A DNA stretch of 64,000 nt. Origin: Dorea sp. Its GTDB lineage: Bacteria > Bacillota > Clostridia > Lachnospirales > Lachnospiraceae. Under the pieces are notes generated by a model, which worked only from the letters and a program-made list of their open reading frames with translations, was not told the origin of the DNA and ran no database searches. The first letter of the stretch is position 1. Every line of letters begins with the position of its first letter. The stretch is taken from contig JAEDLC010000002.1 of assembly GCA_016295505.1 (NCBI GenBank), forward strand, positions 1 through 64,000, in the 5' to 3' direction. This document shows positions 47,694 to 55,757 of the stretch, one piece after another. Position numbers and translations under genes: made by a program.

Positions 47694-49229
47694 TTACCTC
47701 CTCCAGTATTTTTTATCCAGGGTTCGATAGCCGATTGCCTCTTTCAGATGGACTTGTCTGATCCTGCTGCTTTCATCCATATCTGCGATTGTTCTTGCCA
47801 CTTTCAGGATCTTATGATAAGTTCTGGCAGTCAGACCGAGTGCAGAATATGCCTGTTCCATCAGTTCTTTTTCTGCCGTTCCAAGCGTACAGTACTCGTC
47901 CAGCATTTTCACCTCCAGCATTGCATTCGTCAGTATTCCGGTCCCCTGATATCTCTTTTCCTGTATCTTTCTTGCGGCGCAGACTCTTTCACGTATTACT
48001 CCGGAACTTTCCTGTGGTGACTTTGCATTCAGATCTACGTAGCGTATCCTCGGCGTCTCTATGCAGATATCGATCCGATCCAGAAAAGGCTGGCTGATCT
48101 TACCGAGATAATGCTGGATCTCCCCGGATGTACATGTACACCTTCCCATGTCCGGATAATTACCACAGGGACATGGATTCATGGCCGCCGCCAGAATAAA
48201 ATTTGCCGGAAATGTATAACTCCCATGTGTTCTTACCAGTTTGATCTCACGCTCTTCCAATGGCTGCCTCAGCACTTCCAGAACCGGTTTCTTGAATTCA
48301 GCCAGCTCGTCCAGAAACAGTACACCTCCATGTGCGAGACTGATCTCTCCGGGTCTTGGAACACTTCCTCCGCCGATCAGAGCTGCCTTCGTCACAGTGT
48401 GATGCACACTTCGAAATGGTCTTCCTGCAATCAGGGGATACTCTTCATCGATCAGTCCCAGCACGCTGTACACCTGTGTAATCTCCATACTCTCTTCCAG
48501 CGAAAGCGGAGGAAGAATCGTAGGAATCCTTTTAGCGATCATAGATTTCCCGCTCCCCGGGGGCCCGACCATCAAAAGATTGTGTCCTCCGGCAACCGCA
48601 ATCTCCACAGCACGCTTTACCATCTCCTGGCCGCAGATATCTGCAAAATCAACCGTATCTGTACGTGCTTTCATACCGGATGTCCAGTTTTCTCCCGTCA
48701 TCGGCTTTATCTCTGTATGTCCGGTGATATGTCTGCATATATCTTCCAGCGTCTCTGCTCCCAGAATGCAGATATCATCTATCAGTGCACCTTCTCTTGC
48801 ATTCTTTGCAGGAACAATACAGGTATGGCATCCTTGCCTTTTCGCTTCCATGACGATCGGAAGTACTCCCGGAACCTCCCTGACTTTCCCATCCAGGCTC
48901 AGCTCCCCGATCACAAGTACATGTTCCAGCTTCTTCCCTGGAATCAATTCCAATGATGCAAGCACTGACAATGCAATCGGAAGGTCAAAGGATGCCCCTT
49001 TCTTGCGCACGGTTGCCGGTGCAAGATTAATCACCATCTTTTTTGCCGGAATCTGAAACCCGGAATTTTTCATTGCTGTACGCACTCTCTCTGACGCTTC
49101 TTTCACCTCCGATGAAAGATAGCCAACCATATGAAACCCTGGCAGTCCATTGCTTACATCCGCTTCCACACGGATCATCTCCACACCAAGGCCCTGTATT
49201 GCCGCAGACAATACTGTGCTAAATGCCAT
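47694..49229 (-). CDS. ComM/YifB-type Mg-chelatase-like AAA ATPase
   Basis: About 511 residues. Domain order: an N-terminal Lon-like fold (GLPGFHMVGYLSSEVKEASERVRTA), the AAA+ magnesium-chelatase domain with Walker A GPPGSGKSMIAKRIP near residue 215 and LFLDELAEF, then a zinc-linked finger (CPCGNYPDMGRCTC) and a C-terminal lid. ComM is the branch-migration helicase used in transformation. It directly precedes dprA. Start ATG at 49229, with AAGGAGG. Confidence 0.9.
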   Translation of the reverse strand: MAFSTVLSAAIQGLGVEMIRVEADVSNGLPGFHMVGYLSSEVKEASERVRTAMKNSGFQIPAKKMVINLAPATVRKKGASFDLPIALSVLASLELIPGKKLEHVLVIGELSLDGKVREVPGVLPIVMEAKRQGCHTCIVPAKNAREGALIDDICILGAETLEDICRHITGHTEIKPMTGENWTSGMKARTDTVDFADICGQEMVKRAVEIAVAGGHNLLMVGPPGSGKSMIAKRIPTILPPLSLEESMEITQVYSVLGLIDEEYPLIAGRPFRSVHHTVTKAALIGGGSVPRPGEISLAHGGVLFLDELAEFKKPVLEVLRQPLEEREIKLVRTHGSYTFPANFILAAAMNPCPCGNYPDMGRCTCTSGEIQHYLGKISQPFLDRIDICIETPRIRYVDLNAKSPQESSGVIRERVCAARKIQEKRYQGTGILTNAMLEVKMLDEYCTLGTAEKELMEQAYSALGLTARTYHKILKVARTIADMDESSRIRQVHLKEAIGYRTLDKKYWRR

Positions 49230-49394
49230 ACACATTCCTCCTTCTATTCTCTTTTATATTTCTTTCATGTTCTCAGGAAAAACGACCGAACCGGTCATAT
49301 AGATCTGCCGAAGAAAGATCTGGATCAAGATAATGACTTCTTCGTAAAATGTGCATTTATCTTATCCCAATCTTTCTTCAGTGTCAACATATTT

Positions 49395-50012
49395 TCAGAA
49401 ATATTCCCGCAGCTTTTCAATCGCACTTTTCTCGATCCTTGAAACATAAGAACGAGAGATGCCCAACTGTCTGGCAATCTCCCGCTGTGTATACTCTTCC
49501 TCATTATATAATCCATAGCGCATCTTAAGTACCAGACGTTCCCTTGGTGACAGTTCTGATTCCATTCGCTGATACAGCTTGCGGATATCATCTTTCAGTT
49601 CGACTTTCTGATGCGCATCACGCTCCTGTGTTTCAATTACATCAAATAACTGAATCTCATTTCCTTCCCGGTCGGTACCGATCGGCTCATACAGAGATAT
49701 TTCTCTGGATATTTTCTTTTTTGTTCGCAGATACATCAGAATCTCATTTTCAATACAGCGGGCGGCATAGGTCGCAAGCCTTACACTTTTTCCGGAATCA
49801 AATGTAACTACCGCCTTGATCAGCCCGATCGTTCCGATAGACAGAAGATCCTCCATGTCGTCCGTTGCAGACTGATATTTCTTCACAATATAAGCAACAA
49901 GACGCAGATTTCGTTCAATCAGGATATGTTTTGCTTCAAGATCGCCCTCCGTATACTTTTGCATATAATATCTTTCTTCCGCAGCTGTAAGAGGTTGTGG
50001 AAATGATTTCAA
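49395..50012 (-). CDS. sigK: RNA polymerase sporulation sigma factor SigK
   Basis: About 205 residues from a TTG at 50012. Late mother-cell sigma factor. Conserved N-terminus SFPQPLTAAEERYYMQKYTEGD, region 2 with LRLVAYIVKKYQSATDDMEDLLSIGTIGL and [18 protein letters not shown], and region 4 TQREIARQLGISRSYVSRIEKSAIEKL. An ATG at 50078 would add 22 residues, but it lacks a ribosome site, and a SigK/SigE-type promoter (50041-50068) lies inside that part. The TTG has AGAGGTG at correct distance. The protein would therefore lack the pro-sequence of Bacillus pro-SigK, as known for C. difficile. The gene is not interrupted. Confidence 0.9.
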   Translation of the reverse strand: MKSFPQPLTAAEERYYMQKYTEGDLEAKHILIERNLRLVAYIVKKYQSATDDMEDLLSIGTIGLIKAVVTFDSGKSVRLATYAARCIENEILMYLRTKKKISREISLYEPIGTDREGNEIQLFDVIETQERDAHQKVELKDDIRKLYQRMESELSPRERLVLKMRYGLYNEEEYTQREIARQLGISRSYVSRIEKSAIEKLREYF

Positions 50013-50040
50013 GGAGAAGCACCTCTTGGCGTATTTAATA

Positions 50041-50068
50041 TAGTCTATGAAAAATCTTGTCTTTTTGT
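50041..50068 (-). promoter_or_regulatory. Sporulation-type promoter of sigK
   Basis: Minus strand: AC at 50068-50067, 17 bp, CATAGACTA (50049-50041), a full CATANNNTA match. The transcript start would fall about 20 bases before the TTG start codon. Compatible with SigE or with SigK autoregulation. Confidence 0.5.
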
Positions 50069-50219
50069 GCTTTTCCATGATTTTTTTCTATACAAAACCA
50101 CCAAAAAGAGGTTATAGTATATATAACTTTAGGGAAAATGCAGGTCACCGTTGTCCGGTGATCTCCCGGGAATAATGAAATTGCATCGGCTGACACCGGT
50201 GCCGGATTGGGGATATGTC

Positions 50220-51491
50220 ATGAAAAAACAATTGGGAAAAATTCTTTTTTACAGCCTTGCCATTATACTGACTGCACAGTTGAGTATGAATCTCTTTATC
50301 GCAGATTTTAAAATTTCTCTTGCCATCATATGTTTTGCACTTTTTCTGTTTCTCAGTGACTCTTTTCCTCTGCTTCCGGTTACTTTCTGCACTGCATTTG
50401 GTGTATATATTTCCCGTGCTCTCCTCTACTGGTTCCGCCACGGGGACTTTACCGGAACCGCCAGAGCTTATCTCCCGGAAACTGTATTTTTTATCTGCTA
50501 CGGTCTTCTGCTTTTCCTGTATCAAAAGCTTTCCGCAGAACATCCTCTGAATCAGAATCATGCTTTTCTTCCTCTGATTCTGATCGATTACACTGCAAAC
50601 CTCGCAGAACTGATCGTAAGACTTGGCGGCGGCGCTTTTCACTTCAAAACACAGGGAAGTATCCTTCTGATCGCAGTCCTGCGTACTCTGATCATCTGGT
50701 GCATCCTAACTGCCATTCACCGTTACCGGCATTTTCTTCTGGACCGGGAACATGAAGATCGTTATCGGCGTCTGGTACTTCTGATTTCAAAACTGAACGG
50801 CGAAGTTGTATGGATGCGTAAAAATACAGCTCTGATCGAAAGCACCATGAGTACGGCATATGCTCTCTATGAGCATCTGAAAGACTCTGACCACGAGTCC
50901 GACACTGCTTCTATGGCGCTTCATGTTGCAAGAGATATTCACGAGATCAAAAAAGAATACCTTCTGATCATGCGTGGAATATCAGAAGCATTGAACGAAG
51001 AACTGACCAGTGACGGCATGTACCTTCGAGATCTGTTTGAGATTTTAAAAGATGCCCTCATGCTTCTTGCCAAAGAGCACCACGTGGAATTACAGATGGA
51101 TATTGTCTGCAGCGACAACCCTTATATCTGTCAGCATTATTCTCTGATGTCCATTTTCCGTAACCTTTTTATCAACGCACTGGAAGCGGCTGATGGATCC
51201 AAAGCCTGGATTCAGGTCCTGCAGCAGTCTTGCGGTGACGATATGATCTTTACCGTCACTGATCACGGTCCCGGAATCGCTCCCGAATACATCAATGAAG
51301 TATTTGAAACCGGTTTTTCCACAAAGATCAACTACTCTACCGGAGAGATCAACCGTGGTCTGGGACTGAATCTGGTACAGGATCTTGTTGAAAATCAATT
51401 CCGGGGAAAAATCGAACTGACTTCCATTCCCGGACAGACCACTTTTACCATTACAATTCCAGCAAATAATCTGAAAGGAGAGATCGCATGA
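50220..51491 (+). CDS. Sensor histidine kinase, YcbA/GlnK-like
   Basis: About 423 residues. Five or six membrane helices at about 10-180, a coiled linker, then a dimerisation segment with the H-box-like DIHEIKKEYL near residue 240. The GHKL ATPase domain follows with FRNLFINALEAADG (N-box), VTDHGPGIAPEYINEVFETGFSTK and GRGLGLNLV-type INRGLGLNLVQDLV. Start at the ATG at 50220. It overlaps its response regulator by ATGA, so the two are co-translated. Divergent from sigK. The stimulus is unknown; relatives sense glutamine. Confidence 0.85.
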   Translation: MKKQLGKILFYSLAIILTAQLSMNLFIADFKISLAIICFALFLFLSDSFPLLPVTFCTAFGVYISRALLYWFRHGDFTGTARAYLPETVFFICYGLLLFLYQKLSAEHPLNQNHAFLPLILIDYTANLAELIVRLGGGAFHFKTQGSILLIAVLRTLIIWCILTAIHRYRHFLLDREHEDRYRRLVLLISKLNGEVVWMRKNTALIESTMSTAYALYEHLKDSDHESDTASMALHVARDIHEIKKEYLLIMRGISEALNEELTSDGMYLRDLFEILKDALMLLAKEHHVELQMDIVCSDNPYICQHYSLMSIFRNLFINALEAADGSKAWIQVLQQSCGDDMIFTVTDHGPGIAPEYINEVFETGFSTKINYSTGEINRGLGLNLVQDLVENQFRGKIELTSIPGQTTFTITIPANNLKGEIA

Positions 51492-52363
51492 GATTCTATT
51501 GTCTTGACGATGATAAAAATATATGTAACATTTTGAAACTGATTATTCAGGACCGGAAACTCGGAACCGTCTGCGGCTCCAGCACCGACGGACAGTCTGC
51601 TCTTGAAGATCTACCGATTCTGCGCCCGGATATCGTGATCGTTGATCTGCTCATGCCGGAAATGGATGGCATTACTTTCGTCCGCCGGGCAAGAACTCTT
51701 TTAAAAGATACTGCATACATTATGCTTTCCCAGGTGTCTTCCAAAGAAATGATTGCATCTGCCTATGAAGCGGGAATCGAATTTTATATTCAGAAACCCC
51801 TCAACAGTATCGAAGTAGAAAAAGTCATCCTGCAGGTATGCGAATCCATTTCTCTGAAACGGGCGATGGCACAGATGCAGAATATTCTGAATCTGGCACC
51901 AGTCAATCAGGAGCACTTTTCAGATCCAAACCAGCGTGGCAGTTCTGCTTCTGCAAGGTCAGAAGACGAATGTCCCGGTACCCTCCGGACGATTCTTCAG
52001 CGTCTTGGAATCATTGGAGATATCGGAAGCAGGGATATTATCATGATCGTAAATTACCTGGTCAAAAACCCGAACCAGATAGACGACATAACACTGAATG
52101 AACTCTGCAGCAAGTTCAGTGACTCACCCAAATCCATGGAACAACGCATCCGTCGTACCGCAAGCACCGGAATGGTGAATCTGGCACATCTTGGAATTGA
52201 AGATTACAGCAATGAAATATTCACAGAATATTCCAATACATTGTATAACTTTGAGCAGGTGCGAAAAGAAATGGATTATATTCGCGGAAAAAGCAAAAAA
52301 CATGGGAATGTGAAGATAAAAAATTTTCTGAATGCTCTTGCCGTATACTGTATGGACAACTAA
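51488..52363 (+). CDS. Response regulator with YcbB (GlnL) output domain
   Basis: 291 residues. The receiver domain (about 1-120) shows LDDDKNICNILK, the phospho-acceptor Asp in PDIVIVDLLMPEMDG near residue 55 and IQKPL. The C-terminal part (about 160-290), with LGIIGDIGSRDIIMIVNYLVKNP and SPKSMEQRIRRTASTGM, corresponds to the YcbB domain of Bacillus GlnL, a helical DNA-binding output. Known GlnL systems control glutaminase and glutamine uptake. The gene next to it is a PTS-type transporter, not glutaminase, so its target may differ. Confidence 0.87.
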   Translation: MRFYCLDDDKNICNILKLIIQDRKLGTVCGSSTDGQSALEDLPILRPDIVIVDLLMPEMDGITFVRRARTLLKDTAYIMLSQVSSKEMIASAYEAGIEFYIQKPLNSIEVEKVILQVCESISLKRAMAQMQNILNLAPVNQEHFSDPNQRGSSASARSEDECPGTLRTILQRLGIIGDIGSRDIIMIVNYLVKNPNQIDDITLNELCSKFSDSPKSMEQRIRRTASTGMVNLAHLGIEDYSNEIFTEYSNTLYNFEQVRKEMDYIRGKSKKHGNVKIKNFLNALAVYCMDN

Positions 52364-52382
52364 CGATCCTCTCGGCAGATTT

Positions 52383-52447
52383 AACAGTATCAAATCAGAA
52401 AAATTGTGAATTGTGACAATTTTTACATTTGGTACTGTTTTTTTTCG
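52383..52447 (+). terminator. Terminator of the two-component operon
   Basis: AACAGTATCAAAT pairs with ATTTGGTACTGTT (one G-T mismatch), with an inner stem AAAATTGT/ACAATTTT, followed by eight T. Confidence 0.8.
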
Positions 52448-52464
52448 TCAATTCTGATACGATT

Positions 52465-52494
52465 TGAAACTTTCTGAAACTGGTCTTATATATT
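52465..52494 (+). promoter_or_regulatory. Candidate operator and -10 box before the PTS_EIIC_2 gene
   Basis: Two copies of TGAAACT at 52465 and 52475 are exactly 10 bp apart, on one face of the helix. A -10-like TATATT follows at 52489-52494, 62 bp before the next gene. A direct repeat over the -35 position suggests activation by the adjacent YcbB-type regulator. Confidence 0.45.
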
Positions 52495-52555
52495 GATACC
52501 ATCAATAACAGATCGGACTTATCGTTAAAAATAATAAGAAAAGTGAGGAATGTAT

Positions 52556-53608
52556 ATGTTAACAATTGTATCTGGAGTAGGACTTTTATTAATCACACTT
52601 GCCGGGTTTTCCCTTTTCAGCCTGAAGATGCCAAAAGGACAGCTTGCCATGTCCGGCATGGCTAATGCTGCCGTTGCTACATTTCTGGTAGAAGCTATTC
52701 ATAAATATATTACCGGAGATCTGATCGGCATCGATTTCTTTCGTACCGTAGGCGAGACATCCGGAAGTCTCGGAGGCGTCGCTGCCGCAATTCTCGTACC
52801 GATCAGTATGGGCGCTAACCCTGTTCTCTGTGTCGTTGCCGGTGTAGCTGTCGGCGGCTATGGAATCCTTCCGGGCTTTATTGCCGGCTATCTGATCGGA
52901 CTGATTGCACCGGTGATTGAAAAGAAACTGCCGGAAGGCATCAATATCATCGGCGGCGCACTGATCATTGCTCCTCTCGCCCGCATCATCGCTCTGACTG
53001 TAGATCCTGCCGTAACAGCTCTTCTGACCCGTATCGGCGGAACCATCAGCGCTGCAACAGACCAGTCCCCGATCGTGATGGGCTTCTTACTTGGCGGAAT
53101 CATGAAGATGATATGTACTTCTCCGCTCAGTTCCATGGCACTGACTGCAATGCTTGGTCTTACCGGTCTTCCTATGGGAATCGCCGCAATTGCCTGCGTA
53201 GGCGGTTCATTTACCAATGGAATCATCTTCTCCCGCCTGAAGCTCGGAGATAAGAGTAATGTGATCGCAGTGATGCTGGAGCCATTAACACAGGCCGACA
53301 TTATTACTGCAAATCCGATTCCTATTTACTGTTCCAACTTTTTCGGAGGTGGATTTGCCGGAATATCCGCAGCAGTCTTTCACATTATAAACAATGCACC
53401 CGGAACTGCTTCTCCGATTCCAGGACTTCTGGCTCCATTTGCCTTCAATTCACCGCTTAAGGTCGTTCTGGCAATCGTCTTTGCAATTATCGGCGGAACT
53501 GTAGCCGGACTTGTTGGAAGCGCAGTATTTAAAAATCGCATTCAGGAGAGCACATCCTCAGAAACCGAATCTGAGATGCCATCTGAAATGCCTGAACTTG
53601 AGTACTAA
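52556..53608 (+). CDS. PTS_EIIC_2-family membrane transporter
   Basis: About 350 residues with about nine to ten membrane helices and no cytoplasmic EIIB or EIIA domain. Conserved stretches: LKMPKGQLAMSGMANAAVATFLVEA, GGVAAAILVPISMGANPVLCVVAGVAVGGYGILPGFIAGYL, and the cysteine-containing GGSFTNGIIFSRL and PIYCSNFFGGGF. This is the poorly characterised EIIC-like family often annotated as a PTS subunit. Substrate unknown. A Ser/Glu-rich tail ends it. It is linked to the YcbA/YcbB-like system just upstream. Confidence 0.8.
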   Translation: MLTIVSGVGLLLITLAGFSLFSLKMPKGQLAMSGMANAAVATFLVEAIHKYITGDLIGIDFFRTVGETSGSLGGVAAAILVPISMGANPVLCVVAGVAVGGYGILPGFIAGYLIGLIAPVIEKKLPEGINIIGGALIIAPLARIIALTVDPAVTALLTRIGGTISAATDQSPIVMGFLLGGIMKMICTSPLSSMALTAMLGLTGLPMGIAAIACVGGSFTNGIIFSRLKLGDKSNVIAVMLEPLTQADIITANPIPIYCSNFFGGGFAGISAAVFHIINNAPGTASPIPGLLAPFAFNSPLKVVLAIVFAIIGGTVAGLVGSAVFKNRIQESTSSETESEMPSEMPELEY

Positions 53609-53646
53609 GAGTACATTCCTGATTCCTTAACTCTTTGTATATTATG

Positions 53647-53796
53647 AAAAAGGACTATTGCAGAATCTTTAAGATATCATCCCGAATATACAATTTCCAT
53701 AAGAAAAGCTGAGGTAAGCGAGTGAGCGTTGAAGCGTTCTTATGGAAATTGTATATCTCATGTGGAGTATATCTTGATTTTGCAATAGTCCTTTTT
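53647..53796. repeat. 150-bp imperfect hairpin at the end of the PTS_EIIC_2 gene
   Basis: Outer arms AAAAAGGACTATTGCA and TGCAATAGTCCTTTTT, then several imperfectly paired blocks (AAGATAT with ATATCTT; ATATACAATTTCCATAAGAA with its complement), around a loop of about 30 bases. T-runs on both strands fit a bidirectional terminator for two convergent genes, but it is much longer than needed. Confidence 0.75.
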
Positions 53797-53799
53797 TCT

Positions 53800-55026
53800 T
53801 TATTCTTCTCTTCTTAAGATATCATATCTGTCAGCTGCCTCTTCAAGCTCCACATACAATACCTGTTTTGGATGCGGTGCACTCTCCTGTTCTTTTCCTT
53901 CCTCGTCCAGGATTCGTTTTACCTGCACTTTGATATTCCGTCCATCCGGTTTCATGATCTCAATCGTCTCTCCGACCGAGAATTTATTTCTCTGTTCGAT
54001 ACGGCAAAGTCCTTCTTTGACTTCTCCAACAATACCCAGATACGTATATTCTTTGATATAAGTGTTACTGTCATAGATCTGACTTTCTTCACTTGGCTTT
54101 CCAAAATAAAATCCGGTAGTAAACTGACGATACGTGCAATTGGAAATCTGTTCCTGATACCATGGCATATTGGCACGATACTTGTCCGGATCTTCCAGAT
54201 AATCATCGATCGCCTTCCGATAGGTTCTGGCCACCGTGGCCACATAAAGAGCGGTCTTCATCCGTCCTTCGATCTTAAAGCTGTCAATTCCCGCATCTAT
54301 CATCTCCGGGATATGTTCAATCATACAAAGATCTTTGGAATTAAAGATATACGTGCCACGCTCATTCTCATATACCGGCATATATTCGCCCGGTCTGGTC
54401 TCTTCGACAACCGCATATTTCCAGCGGCATGGATGGGTACAGGCTCCCTGATTGGCATCTCTTCCGGTAAAAAAATTACTCAGAAGACATCTTCCGGAAT
54501 AAGAGATACACATTGCACCATGGATAAAGCTTTCAATCTCCATCTCCTCCGGGATATGGTCTCTGATCTCTCTGATTTCTTTCAGAGACAACTCTCTTGC
54601 CGTCACGACTCTTTTGGCCCCCTGCTTCCACCAGAAGTTAAAAGTGCCGTAATTCGTGTTATTTGCCTGGGTACTGATATGCCGTTCAATCTCCGGACAG
54701 ATCTCCTTTGCCATCTCGAAGATTGCCGGATCTGCAATAATCAGTGCATCCGGTCCCATCTCCTTCAATTCTCCCAGATATTCCCTGACACCCTCCAGAT
54801 CCGCATTATGTGCCAGGATATTCACTGTAACATGTACCTTTGCTCCGTGCTCATGTGCAAATGCAATTCCTTCCCTCATGTCATCAGCCGAAAAGTTCTT
54901 TGCTTTTGCGCGCAGACCAAATGCCTCACCGCCGATGTACACCGCATCAGCACCAAATATGACCGCAGTCTTCAATACTTCCAGACTGCTGGCAGGGATC
55001 AATAATTCCGGACGTCTGTTCTTCAT
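53800..55026 (-). CDS. trhP: U32 peptidase family protein (TrhP/YrrO type)
   Basis: 408 residues. Family landmarks: ELLIPASSLEVLKTAVIFGADAVYIGGEAFGLRAKAKNFS, VHVTVNILAHN, the U32 signature ESFIHGAMCISYSGRCLLSNFFTGRDANQGACTHPCRW with four conserved cysteines, and SFKIEGRMKTALYVA. Homologues (TrhP) act in tRNA wobble-uridine hydroxylation, working with the TrmR methyltransferase. The next gene is a TrmR-like methyltransferase 20 bp away, a fitting pair. The fold was once called a protease, but there is no catalytic serine. Confidence 0.88.
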   Translation of the reverse strand: MKNRRPELLIPASSLEVLKTAVIFGADAVYIGGEAFGLRAKAKNFSADDMREGIAFAHEHGAKVHVTVNILAHNADLEGVREYLGELKEMGPDALIIADPAIFEMAKEICPEIERHISTQANNTNYGTFNFWWKQGAKRVVTARELSLKEIREIRDHIPEEMEIESFIHGAMCISYSGRCLLSNFFTGRDANQGACTHPCRWKYAVVEETRPGEYMPVYENERGTYIFNSKDLCMIEHIPEMIDAGIDSFKIEGRMKTALYVATVARTYRKAIDDYLEDPDKYRANMPWYQEQISNCTYRQFTTGFYFGKPSEESQIYDSNTYIKEYTYLGIVGEVKEGLCRIEQRNKFSVGETIEIMKPDGRNIKVQVKRILDEEGKEQESAPHPKQVLYVELEEAADRYDILRREE

Positions 55027-55046
55027 CTTTCTATCTCCTTGTCACT

Positions 55047-55688
55047 TTATTTTTTTACACTCAGTGCCACTCCATCTCCCAAAGGCAGAATCGATGTCTG
55101 CAGTTCCTCCTTATGCTTCAATTCGTAAAGATACTCCCTCATACGACTGTGAATCGTGCGGTTTCTTCTTTCCACCGCATATCTGGATTCAATGATATCT
55201 CCATCCTGCAGCACATTATCTGACACCAGAACTCCTCCGGGTTCCAGCAGGCGGATCGCCTCCGGCATATAATGAATATACTGCCCCTTGGCGGCATCCA
55301 TAAAGATAAAGTCATATGATCCATTCAAAGACTTCATCACCTCCAGAGCATCCCCTTCGATCAGAGTGATCTGATCCTCCTTCCCGGCTCTTCGGAAATT
55401 CTCTTTTGCAATCGGAATTCTTTTCTCATACTTTTCAATCGTCGTGATATGTCCCTGTTCCGGAATATATTCACTCATCAGGATTGCTGAAAATCCAATC
55501 GCCGTACCTACTTCCAGCACACGCAGCGGCTTCTTCATCATCAGAAGCACTTTCAGAAAACTCTGTGTTTCTTTTCGAATGATCGGCACAAATGTATCCA
55601 GCGCCTCCTGTTCAATTTCTTCAATCAAAGGCTTCTCCGGAGATTCCAGCGAATGAATATATGTTACCATTCTCTCATCAACTATCAA
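55047..55688 (-). CDS. trmR: O-methyltransferase, TrmR (YrrM)-like
   Basis: About 213 residues. SAM-binding Rossmann fold: LRVLEVGTAIGFSAILMSEYIPEQGHITTIEK near residue 60, then FIFMDAAKGQYIHYMPEAIRLL and VSDNVLQDG. TrmR makes 5-methoxyuridine in tRNA from the hydroxylated base supplied by TrhP. The start is a TTG at 55688 with GAGGTG six bases before; an ATG at 55670 is the alternative. The longer frame reads through a hairpin and is not credible. It overlaps no neighbour and is followed by the U32 gene. Confidence 0.87.
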   Translation of the reverse strand: MIVDERMVTYIHSLESPEKPLIEEIEQEALDTFVPIIRKETQSFLKVLLMMKKPLRVLEVGTAIGFSAILMSEYIPEQGHITTIEKYEKRIPIAKENFRRAGKEDQITLIEGDALEVMKSLNGSYDFIFMDAAKGQYIHYMPEAIRLLEPGGVLVSDNVLQDGDIIESRYAVERRNRTIHSRMREYLYELKHKEELQTSILPLGDGVALSVKK

Positions 55689-55713
55689 AAAAAGCACCTC
55701 ATCTTCACAATAT

Positions 55714-55747
55714 AGGGATTGCTGCAAAAAGTATTGCAACAATCCCT
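55714..55747. terminator. Hairpin between rnj and trmR, TTGCAAAA family
   Basis: AGGGATTGCTGCAA pairs with TTGCAACAATCCCT. The T-rich tract follows only on the plus strand, so as an rnj terminator it is weak; it may act as an RNA-processing or stability signal. Confidence 0.6.
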
Positions 55748-55757
55748 CTTCTTTTTC

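Noticed and set aside
49395-50078. A skin element in sigK
   Set aside because: sigK is continuous from region 1 to region 4 with no interruption.
53872-55005. Plus-strand open frame of 377 codons
   Set aside because: Shadow of the U32 family gene, which is complete on the minus strand.
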